In this document: positions 1 to 5,672 of the stretch, piece by piece | How positions within the stretch are numbered: the stretch's first letter is position 1 | Layout of the letters: the number at the start of each line of letters is the position of its first letter | NCBI GenBank assembly: GCA_030431165.1 | Contig: JAUIJQ010000228.1 | Coordinates: 1-5,980, forward strand | Source: Rhodothermia bacterium | GTDB taxonomy: Bacteria > Bacteroidota > Rhodothermia > Rhodothermales > JABDKH01 | Direction of reading: 5' to 3' | DNA length: 5,980 nt | The notes under the pieces: model-generated | What the model saw: only the letters and a program-made list of their open reading frames with translations | Told to the model about the DNA's origin: nothing | The model's database searches: none | Made by a program: the position numbers and the translations under genes

Positions 1-486
1 AAGCCACTCGTCGGCTTCGTTCTGGTGGTAGCTCATCCAGTCGTCGAGGTGCTCCCGCTCGATGCTGCTCTTCAGGCGTTGGCGGTAGTTGTAGCTGAGA
101 TCACCGCCGATCACCTGCAAGCCGTCTGCGCCCTCTGCGTGCACCGCAACTTTGTAGCCACGGGCGACGGCGTTTCGCAGCACAACGCGTTTGCCTGTAA
201 TGAGGATGCCCGTGCCGGTGAACAGATCCGGCGAAGTCGCATCTTCTGACCCAACGATGACGGCGCCGGCGAAGTCGACTTCGATGTCATTACCGGCAAT
301 GGTGATGGCCGGCCCGTCGTTAGCCGACAGCGTATACGTCCCCGCGGCCAGCGTCGTGCTCTCGGTGATAACCATTGACGGATCCGGAATGACCGGCTGC
401 GCCGACGCGAGGCCAACAACCAGCAGAGCCACCGGCATGTACGTCAGCCATGAGGCGGGGACTTGAAGGAGGCGGGGCTTGCGCAT
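1..486 (-). CDS. Secreted right-handed parallel beta-helix protein, N-terminal part (runs off window)
   Basis: Reading the minus strand from an ATG at 486 gives 162 codons open to the window edge, so the C-terminal part is missing. Residues 1-29 form a signal peptide: a basic start (MRKPR), a hydrophobic stretch PVALLVVGL near residues 18-26, and a likely cleavage at ASA|Q (29/30). From about residue 36 the mature part shows short regular strands with turns (GPAITIAGNDIEVDF, then GTGILITGKRVVLRN, then ADGLQVIGGDLS), the ladder typical of pectate-lyase-like or NosD-like beta-helices. A segment at 131-162 (SYNYRQRLKSSIE.. to DEWL) interrupts the ladder; from memory, such a segment recurs in secreted beta-helix proteins. 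Such proteins usually bind or cleave polysaccharide, but no catalytic residues can be assigned here. A GTG at 510 is an alternative start adding eight residues; a later Met (residue 17) would remove the basic region. It follows the mutarotase-like gene on the same strand, consistent with a carbohydrate role. The fold is fairly sure, the function unknown. Confidence 0.8.
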   Translation of the reverse strand, partial: MRKPRLLQVPASWLTYMPVALLVVGLASAQPVIPDPSMVITESTTLAAGTYTLSANDGPAITIAGNDIEVDFAGAVIVGSEDATSPDLFTGTGILITGKRVVLRNAVARGYKVAVHAEGADGLQVIGGDLSYNYRQRLKSSIEREHLDDWMSYHQNEADEWL

Positions 487-539
487 GTTCAGTTGGCTTC
501 TCGATGGCACGCTGAGGTGGCGTTGCAGGTGGCGCCAGA

Positions 540-578
540 AGTTGACGCTCGCAGTTGACGTCGGCAGTTGTCCCTAGA
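540..578. repeat. Degenerate 13-bp direct repeat, three copies
   Basis: AGTTGACGCTCGC (540-552), AGTTGACGTCGGC (553-565) and AGTTGTCCCTAGA (566-578) begin exactly 13 bp apart. The first two share 8 leading bases and most of the tail; the third shares only the first five and overlaps the stop codon (574-576, minus strand) of the mutarotase-like gene. The array lies in the 87-bp gap between two co-directional minus-strand genes. No function is evident; it is not a hairpin terminator. Confidence 0.5.
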
Positions 579-1386
579 ATACGTAGTCCACGCCCCACGT
601 CAATTCCTGCCCGGGCGCAATCGCGTTCTCGTAGTAAGGCTCCCACGAGAATGTTCGCGGATTCCCCCAGATCGGAAAGAACCGCGGTACATACGTCGTC
701 AGGCCGACGACGGTACCAACGGCCGGATGCTGCTGCAGTATCACGGCGCGTTCGCGCGCATCGTGATCCAGCGCCAGATAATAATCTGTGTCCCAGGGCC
801 AGTTCTTGCGGATGATACTCCCGTCTTCGCGCAAGCTGTATCCGTCGTTTCGCCGAACCTCGACGTCGATATTGATGCGGCAGAGCGTGTTGCCTTCGGG
901 GTGTGGAAAGAACGGATGCGGAAACCATACAATCGGAAAGCCTACGGCCCCCTCATTCCGCAGCCGGATTCGCGATCGTACCGTACGTTCGATGAGCGTT
1001 ACGGTGCGTTCTAGCGTCAGTTCAAACGGCCCGCCCGCCTGGTGCGTTTTGAGGGAGGCGCTGTGCTCGGACAGGTGCACGTCCCATTCGCACCACGACG
1101 ACACGGTGTTTCCGGCCAGATCGCAGGTACCGACACCGACGACGAGACCCTGCGAGGGATCATCGGGATACCGCAACGGCGCCCTGCTGAAGGAGTCGGG
1201 GATGCCCTGTCCGTCGAAGGCGTTAAAAGAATCGGGGAAGGTGGGGCCGGTTAGCAGGTCGCCTGCCTTTGTGTCGGCGATCTGAAAAATGTAGCCGCCC
1301 GTGCAGTAGCGCGTGCCCATGAGGTGGCGCTCGTCGACCGGATCAACGACGGATACGAGAAGCTCGCTATTCTTGATTTGCAGCAT
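574..1386 (-). CDS. Galactose-mutarotase-fold (aldose 1-epimerase-like) protein
   Basis: 270 residues, no signal peptide, so probably cytoplasmic. The N-terminus (LLVSVVDP, then GTRYCTGGYIFQI at 24-36) and the C-terminus (GNPRTFSWEPYYEN.. at 241-254, closing with WGVDYVF) fit the beta-sandwich of the galactose mutarotase-like superfamily, which includes aldose 1-epimerases and the sugar-binding domains of some glycosidases. Candidate active-site residues are His157 in WFPHPFFPHP (154-163) and Glu249 in SWEPYYE; aldose epimerases use histidines and a glutamate in similar places, but this pairing is inferred. The length is slightly below the roughly 300-350 residues of canonical GalM, so it may belong to an uncharacterised subfamily, not GalM proper. 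Its ATG at 1386 has no clear Shine-Dalgarno sequence, and an 8-bp repeat array begins 11 bp upstream. The beta-helix gene follows 87 bp downstream on the same strand. The fold is likely; the substrate is unknown. Confidence 0.75.
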   Translation of the reverse strand: MLQIKNSELLVSVVDPVDERHLMGTRYCTGGYIFQIADTKAGDLLTGPTFPDSFNAFDGQGIPDSFSRAPLRYPDDPSQGLVVGVGTCDLAGNTVSSWCEWDVHLSEHSASLKTHQAGGPFELTLERTVTLIERTVRSRIRLRNEGAVGFPIVWFPHPFFPHPEGNTLCRINIDVEVRRNDGYSLREDGSIIRKNWPWDTDYYLALDHDARERAVILQQHPAVGTVVGLTTYVPRFFPIWGNPRTFSWEPYYENAIAPGQELTWGVDYVF

Positions 1387-1397
1387 GGATGGGTGCG

Positions 1398-1469
1398 TTT
1401 GATCGATAGATCGGAAGATCGTTTGATCGGCAGATCGTTTGGTCGTTTGGTCGTTGGATCGTAGGATCG
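1398..1469. repeat. 8-bp tandem repeat array, nine units of NNNGRTCG
   Basis: Nine consecutive 8-bp units in perfect register: tttgatcg, atagatcg, gaagatcg, tttgatcg, gcagatcg, tttggtcg, tttggtcg, ttggatcg, taggatcg. The last five bases are GATCG in seven units and GGTCG in two, while the first three vary. A weaker unit (tgggtgcg, 1390-1397) may precede it, and tttaggatg follows it out of phase. The array occupies half of the 145-bp divergent gap between the mutarotase-like gene and the PARP-finger gene, so it could affect either promoter. Seven GATC sites fall within 68 bp. The constant core with free positions suggests conservation of the core, not recent slippage alone. The units are too short and lack the spacers of a CRISPR array. 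Confidence 0.85.
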
Positions 1470-1531
1470 TTTAGGATGAACCGTAGCGACAAACTTGCTC
1501 AAGCATAAACAAACTACTGATCACCCGGCCG

Positions 1532-2104
1532 GTGGAGCCCATAACACATACAATAGAGCCCGCGAGCAGCGGACGAGCGAAGTGTCGCGGCTGCGGCAAC
1601 ACCATCGCAAAAGGTGAACTGCGTTTTGGAGAGCGGCTGCCAAACCCGTTCTCAGAGGGCAAGCTGATGACGCATTGGTTTCACCTGCGATGTGCGGCAC
1701 TGAAGCGTCCGACGCCACTACTCGAAACACTCGCCGAAGTAATCCCGGGCGGTGACGAGTCGGTGGTCCCTGAAGAGACCGAAGTGGACAAGCTGCTGTC
1801 GTGGGCGCGCTTGGGCAGTGAGCATCGCCGGCTGCCGCGCATTGATGGTGCAGAGCGCGCGACAAGCGCACGGGCCCGGTGCCGACACTGCCGGGAAACA
1901 ATCGACAAAGGCACGTGGCGGATTCGGCTGGTCTATTACGATGAAGGGCAGTTCAATCCGTCAGGCTACATCCACGCCTCCTGTGCGCCCGAGTACCTGG
2001 AATTCGACAATCCGAAGGAAATCGCCGAGCGGGCGGCCCATTTTGCCTCAGATCTTGACCCGACCGACTTGTCTGACTTTACTGCCGCTCTACAAGACAA
2101 GTAG
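1532..2104 (+). CDS. Tandem PARP-type zinc-finger protein
   Basis: 190 residues with two copies of the zf-PARP fold and nothing else. Finger 1 covers about residues 8-60: Cys18, Cys21, His51, Cys54 (C-X2-C-X29-H-X2-C), with the typical IAKGELRFGE strand and THWFHLRC. Finger 2 covers about 106-160: Cys117, Cys120, His148, Cys151 (C-X2-C-X27-H-X2-C), with IDKGTWRIRL and GYIHASC. In eukaryotic PARP1 and DNA ligase III this finger binds one zinc and recognises DNA breaks, so nick or break binding is a fair inference here. A charged linker (76-100) separates the fingers and a short acidic helix ends the protein. No ADP-ribosyltransferase, ligase or nuclease domain is present. The start is a GTG without a clear Shine-Dalgarno; an in-frame TAG at 1484 limits any extension, and residues just after the GTG already belong to the finger. 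The gene stands alone, divergent from the mutarotase-like gene. No signal peptide, hence cytoplasmic. Confidence 0.88.
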   Translation: MEPITHTIEPASSGRAKCRGCGNTIAKGELRFGERLPNPFSEGKLMTHWFHLRCAALKRPTPLLETLAEVIPGGDESVVPEETEVDKLLSWARLGSEHRRLPRIDGAERATSARARCRHCRETIDKGTWRIRLVYYDEGQFNPSGYIHASCAPEYLEFDNPKEIAERAAHFASDLDPTDLSDFTAALQDK

Positions 2105-2164
2105 AAAGGAATCAATCACAAACACGCCTCAGTGCGCAGAATTCGCAACACACTACCCGCCGTA

Positions 2165-2179
2165 TAGGGGAATCCCCTA
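2165..2179. promoter_or_regulatory. Perfect 15-bp palindrome, candidate operator
   Basis: TAGGGGAATCCCCTA is an inverted repeat with 7-bp arms around one central A, located 105 bp upstream of the cytochrome start codon and 60 bp after the PARP-finger stop. The size and symmetry suit a dimeric regulator. A T-run occurs only 18 bp later (2198-2203), so it is a poor intrinsic terminator. I cannot name the regulator, and no -35/-10 pair could be placed with confidence. Confidence 0.4.
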
Positions 2180-2223
2180 CAACAACCTTACGCCAGATTT
2201 TTTCACTTACCGCTGCCAAGACC

Positions 2224-2240
2224 CCGGGTTAGGTAACCGG
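2224..2240. repeat. Imperfect inverted repeat in the 5' leader of the cytochrome operon
   Basis: CCGGGTTA (2224-2231) and TAACCGG (2234-2240) pair with a single unpaired G and only a 2-nt spacer between arms. The site is 43 bp before the cytochrome ATG. The loop is very short for an RNA hairpin, so it could instead be a second protein-binding site. The 179-bp gap (2105-2283) shows nothing else clear. Confidence 0.25.
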
Positions 2241-2283
2241 CGGACTCATTCGGCACCAGCCTGAATTTGACAGAGCGTCTACT

Positions 2284-3849
2284 ATGAAGCCCATCCTTAC
2301 GACTCGCTGGAATGTTCTCGCCGTGTTGTCCATACTCGCGGTGTACCAGTTTATGGCCTGCGACGTCCGGGACGTCGTTGAAGTTGAACGTCCGTTCTTC
2401 GAGGAGCCGTCTGCAAACGCTGGCGGCTTTCTTGGCTATTCCGACCAGGACGAAAAGACAACTGTATGTGGTAACTGCCACGTAGACACGCAGTCTACGT
2501 GGGAAACCACGGCCCACGCTGATGCCTGGGAGTCACTCCAGGCTAGTGGTCACGCCGCCAGCTATTGCGAAAACTGTCACACGGTAGGGCCAAACGGCAA
2601 CGCTGGTGACGGTGGCTGGGCAACAACATCAGAAGAGCGGTATCACGACGTACAGTGTGAGAGCTGCCACGGTCCGGCGCAGGCACACGTGTCGAACCCC
2701 GAGGCACTTCAGCCGATCGCTTCGATCGACGTGGGCGACCTTTCTGACCTCGGGAATGCCAAGAACTGCGCTGAGTGCCACCAGGGCACCCACCATCCGT
2801 TTGCGGAAGAGTGGGCGCAGTCCAAGCACTCACAGGTAGTTTCGTACGCCGCCGGTCGCGAAGCGTGTGCGGGTTGCCACCGCGGCCAGGGCGCGCTCGA
2901 GGCATGGGGGGTCACTTCCCGTTACACCGAGCGTGACTCACCCGATCACCTTGCCATTACGTGCGCTGTCTGCCACGATCCGCACGACGCGACAAACGTT
3001 GGCCAGCTCCGGCGCCCGGTTGTGACGACTTCAATCGAACGCAATCTCTGCGCCTCGTGCCACAACCGACGCACGGTGCCTGACCCGACCTCTTCACACG
3101 GGTTGGAGCCACACGCGCCGGAATCAGCACTTTTGCTGGGTGACGCCGGATGGTTCCCGCCGAACCTCGAGATCAATCAGGGACAGATCGTGGCGACGCA
3201 CGGCAGTGACGCCAACAACGCGCTGTGTGCAACGTGTCACGTAAATCAGTTCACGGTCAACGACGCGGCGACCGGTGAGTTTGTGTTCCAGGCCACTGGC
3301 CACCTGTTCACGTCAATTCCGTGTCTCTATTTTAACGGCATTCCGACCACCGAGACGGACTGCGCTGTGAGTGCAACCGAGCGCTCGTTTGCGGGCTGCG
3401 CGACCTCCGGTTGCCACGTCTCGGCTGAAGGTGCCGCAGCGGTACTCGTCGACAAAGCGGCTGATATCCAGGCGCTCGCCGACGAACTGCACGATCTGCT
3501 CGACCAGGTTGACCCGAACGGTGAAGACGCCGGTGGTGCGATCGACCCGGGTGACCCGACGTTCACGATTGCGGAAGGTGCGACATTTAACTACCACCTG
3601 GCAACGTTTGGTGATGACGTGCTGGGCTCCACAACGCACAACCCGTTCCTGATCGAAGCACTGCTCGTTGCGAGTATCGATGCCGTACAGCAGGAATATG
3701 GAGTTTCGGGGCAGCACACGTCCATCGAGCTGAAGCAGCGCCTTGAGACGTTGCTCCAGGAAGCGCCGGCGGTTACGCCGCTGCGTCGTTCCGACGACTT
3801 CTACAACGACACGCCATTCCCCGACGCCGTCCCGATTAGCCGGAAATAG
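2284..3849 (+). CDS. Nine-heme c-type cytochrome, probable lipoprotein
   Basis: 521 residues. A short basic/hydrophobic N-terminus (residues 1-25) leads to Cys26 in QFMAC-D, a non-ideal lipobox, so lipid anchoring is likely but unproven. Eight CXXCH heme sites start at residues 62, 95, 125, 162, 195, 227, 256 and 315. A ninth site is the wider C-X4-C-H (Cys372, Cys377, His378), a spacing known from some cytochromes c3. Many further histidines could be distal ligands, for example HH170-171, His182, His234 and His452 in the HNP motif. Residues 390-521 carry no heme; they are mostly helical, with FNYHLATFGDD.. and HNPFLIEALL, a tail also seen in other multiheme cytochromes. Cys347 and Cys360 are spare and may form a disulfide. 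The protein must act outside the cytoplasm and needs the cytochrome c maturation machinery, not in this window. It is first in a four-gene operon, 29 bp before an outer-membrane barrel, which suggests electron transfer to or across the outer membrane. It could alternatively be a terminal reductase of the octaheme type; no catalytic variant heme (such as CXXCK) was seen. Confidence 0.93.
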   Translation: MKPILTTRWNVLAVLSILAVYQFMACDVRDVVEVERPFFEEPSANAGGFLGYSDQDEKTTVCGNCHVDTQSTWETTAHADAWESLQASGHAASYCENCHTVGPNGNAGDGGWATTSEERYHDVQCESCHGPAQAHVSNPEALQPIASIDVGDLSDLGNAKNCAECHQGTHHPFAEEWAQSKHSQVVSYAAGREACAGCHRGQGALEAWGVTSRYTERDSPDHLAITCAVCHDPHDATNVGQLRRPVVTTSIERNLCASCHNRRTVPDPTSSHGLEPHAPESALLLGDAGWFPPNLEINQGQIVATHGSDANNALCATCHVNQFTVNDAATGEFVFQATGHLFTSIPCLYFNGIPTTETDCAVSATERSFAGCATSGCHVSAEGAAAVLVDKAADIQALADELHDLLDQVDPNGEDAGGAIDPGDPTFTIAEGATFNYHLATFGDDVLGSTTHNPFLIEALLVASIDAVQQEYGVSGQHTSIELKQRLETLLQEAPAVTPLRRSDDFYNDTPFPDAVPISRK

Positions 3850-3878
3850 CCATCTCGCACGCAAACAAGGCAACCGTC

Positions 3879-5054
3879 ATGTTAACGACAGTGAATCAGG
3901 CCTCGAGGCGCGTGCGCAGCTTCTGGCGCTATCTCCCGGGAATCGCGCTCGCAGCCGCCGCTGCCCTCCTGCTAACCGCAAGTGCGGCAGCGCAGGATGT
4001 GGACAGTAGTGATGTCGGGATGTCGTTCGACGACATCGTCGATGAACCGCCACCACAGGCCGGTGGCGGACTGGCTGACAAGATCCACATCAGCGGACGC
4101 TTCGATTTGAACTACGAAGCAACAAACCCGCTGGTTGAAGATGCTGAATCAAGCAGCCAGTTTCGCAACTACCACAAGTTCGTCTTCCTCAAGGTCACGC
4201 CGAACGACAAGGTCACGCTGGACGCTGAAATCCTTGATCTTAGCTACTACGAGATAAAGTACCAGCTGACGAACCAGTTCGAGGCGAAGCTTGGAAAGAT
4301 CTGGGTGCCATTCGGCGCCACGCCGTTCCACCACTACTACGGTGGTCGGCAGGGCGACCCCTTTACAGGGCTGCTGCTCCCAAACGTGTGGGCTGAGTTC
4401 GGTGGGTCGCTATCCGGCACAGTGTATTCCGGCACGCGGGTGAACGTCGCATCCGACTTCTACGTGATTCGCGGATTCGACAACGAACTCGGCAATGTTA
4501 TTTCGTTTACCGGAGGTGGATCTGACGGCCTGCTCGCCGTTGGCCACCGCACCCGCGTAGGCGTCGGTACCAAGCTCGCGTTCTGGGGCTCGGTGCTGTA
4601 TAACCAGTTCGGCGAAATCGAAGCGGAGAACGACGAAGACGAAATGGCCGGGCAGCTCCTGCTGTGGGGCGGCGACGTGCTCGTCGATTACGGTTTGCTT
4701 GACTTCCCGTTCTTGCGGGACCTGCAGTTCCGTGCTGCTTTTGCGCGCGCTGAGGTCAAAGACGAGTTGCTGGTTGACCCGTCAGATAACCCGGACGGAT
4801 GGTATATCCGATATGGCGACTACGCTGAAATGACGTATCGTGGTATACCGCGCGTCAGGGCGCGCCTTCGATACGGCACGTTTGTGGACTTCGACGATGC
4901 TCTCACGGGCAACGACTCCCACAACTGGGAATTTGCGCTGCTGTCGCGAATCAACCAGAACCTGTCGCTGCTGGCGCAATGGCAGGTCAACCTGGAGGAG
5001 ATCAACGAGGTCGACAACGACCTGCTTCGCATTCAACTCGTCTTTGAGTTCTAG
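3879..5054 (+). CDS. Outer-membrane beta-barrel (porin-like) protein
   Basis: 391 residues. A long signal peptide has a basic start (RRVRSFWR, 10-17), an alanine/leucine core (22-36) and likely cleavage at AAA|Q (38/39). An acidic, proline-rich stretch (40-66, with MSFDDIVDEPPP) precedes the barrel. From residue 68 to the end, amphipathic strands alternate with turns (KIHISGRFDLNYEA, KFVFLKVTPNDKVTLDAEIL, ELLLW-type strands, RVRARLRYGTFVDF, LSLLAQWQVNLEE), and the chain ends LVFEF with a C-terminal Phe, the usual BAM recognition signal. An acidic loop NDEDE (251-255) is probably surface or pore exposed. The size is near that of the roughly 400-residue porins of Geobacter-type porin-cytochrome complexes (OmbB), although no sequence relationship to them is claimed. 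It lies 29 bp after the nine-heme cytochrome and 3 bp before an inner-membrane protein. It may sheath the cytochrome or act as a plain channel for a substrate; the context favours the first. A weak AAGG lies upstream of the ATG. Confidence 0.85.
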   Translation: MLTTVNQASRRVRSFWRYLPGIALAAAAALLLTASAAAQDVDSSDVGMSFDDIVDEPPPQAGGGLADKIHISGRFDLNYEATNPLVEDAESSSQFRNYHKFVFLKVTPNDKVTLDAEILDLSYYEIKYQLTNQFEAKLGKIWVPFGATPFHHYYGGRQGDPFTGLLLPNVWAEFGGSLSGTVYSGTRVNVASDFYVIRGFDNELGNVISFTGGGSDGLLAVGHRTRVGVGTKLAFWGSVLYNQFGEIEAENDEDEMAGQLLLWGGDVLVDYGLLDFPFLRDLQFRAAFARAEVKDELLVDPSDNPDGWYIRYGDYAEMTYRGIPRVRARLRYGTFVDFDDALTGNDSHNWEFALLSRINQNLSLLAQWQVNLEEINEVDNDLLRIQLVFEF

Positions 5055-5057
5055 CAT

Positions 5058-5672
5058 ATGAATCAGTCGTTCCTGAACCTCCGCCTTCGCGAGTTCACCA
5101 TTCCCGCGAAGGTACTCGTAACGTGCGTGCTGCTTACCCTCGGCACAGGCTACCTTTTTGCGCTGACGAACGTCGCCCTGCAGGTTGGCTTCAAAAGTGA
5201 AGAAGTCACACTGCACTACTACGGCAACGAGGCGACACGTCGGGCGCTTGAAGAGATGAAGGCGATGGCCGAGGCAGATACGGATCCAGGCGTTGTCGAA
5301 GAAGACGCTATGTCCTTCGACGAACTTGACGAGAGCGATCCGGTCGTGGCCGAGACCATCGTGCCGGTGCCGTCGTTTGACGCGTTGGTCGCGGAAGGTC
5401 ACTTCCACCTGTTCGGCTACACGTCAATCTTCTTTCTCTGCGGACTCATACTGCTCTTTGCCGAAATCAAACCCGGCTTGAAGAGTCTCTTGATTGCCGC
5501 TCCGTTTGTTGCTTCGGTACTCGACATCTGGAGCATGCTGCTAACGCGATTTGTGGGCGCGGGCTTTGCCTGGATGCTCATGATTTCAGGCGCGGTAATG
5601 GCGTCTTCGTTCCTCCTGGTCTTCGTCATCGGGATCTACCAAACGTGGTTCATGAAACCCAACAAGGCATGA
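5058..5672 (+). CDS. Four-helix inner-membrane protein with acidic periplasmic loop
   Basis: 204 residues. Predicted membrane helices are at about 18-42, 116-136, 141-163 and 168-197, with the N- and C-termini probably cytoplasmic (basic NLRLREF and MKPNKA ends). Residues 43-113 form a loop, probably periplasmic, that is strongly acidic (EEMKAMAEAD.., VVEEDAMSFDELDESDP). His115 and His117 in GHFHLFGY sit where helix 2 enters the membrane, with His53 in the loop, so heme b binding or quinone contact is conceivable, though unproven. Helix 3 reads APFVASVLDIWSM-LLTRF. From memory, similar membrane proteins occur next to multiheme cytochromes, some with a c-type heme in the loop; this one has no CXXCH. 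The ATG lies 3 bp after the porin stop and the stop overlaps the next start (ATGA, 5669-5672), so translation is probably coupled. A role linking the quinone pool to the exported redox proteins is inference. Confidence 0.82.
   Translation: MNQSFLNLRLREFTIPAKVLVTCVLLTLGTGYLFALTNVALQVGFKSEEVTLHYYGNEATRRALEEMKAMAEADTDPGVVEEDAMSFDELDESDPVVAETIVPVPSFDALVAEGHFHLFGYTSIFFLCGLILLFAEIKPGLKSLLIAAPFVASVLDIWSMLLTRFVGAGFAWMLMISGAVMASSFLLVFVIGIYQTWFMKPNKA

Noticed and set aside
320..928. Minus-strand open frame of 202 codons
   Set aside because: Arg/Ala-rich composition with no recognisable fold; it runs out of frame through the mutarotase-like gene and the beta-helix signal peptide, both of which have clear protein-like sequence.
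568..1285. Several plus-strand frames opposite the mutarotase-like gene
   Set aside because: Antisense shadows with Arg/Ser-rich composition and no domain signal.
1398..1469. CRISPR array
   Set aside because: Units are 8 bp with no spacer of constant length and no cas genes in the window.
1251..1502. Minus-strand 83-codon frame with an eight-residue KRxxDxxx repeat
   Set aside because: The repeat is simply the 8-bp DNA array translated (3 x 8 bp = 8 codons); the rest is out of frame inside the mutarotase-like gene.
2198..2203. Intrinsic terminator from the 15-bp palindrome plus T-run
   Set aside because: The six T residues begin 18 bp after the palindrome, too far for a standard Rho-independent terminator.
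1752..2264. Plus-strand 170-codon frame
   Set aside because: Overlaps the PARP-finger gene in another frame; the zinc-finger frame has invariant metal ligands, this one does not.
2267..2272. TTGACA as a -35 promoter box
   Set aside because: It ends 11 bp before the cytochrome ATG, so the transcript start would fall inside the gene.
2284..3849. NrfA-type nitrite reductase or hydroxylamine oxidoreductase
   Set aside because: No CXXCK active-site motif, heme number and layout differ, and the neighbour is an outer-membrane barrel, not NrfH or a quinol-oxidising partner with known motifs.
3313..3873. Minus-strand 186-codon frame
   Set aside because: Antisense to the cytochrome; low complexity and no export or domain features.
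4782..5408. Minus-strand 208-codon frame spanning the porin/membrane-protein junction
   Set aside because: Antisense to two well-supported genes; its length is explained by the GC-rich codon use of the opposite strand.
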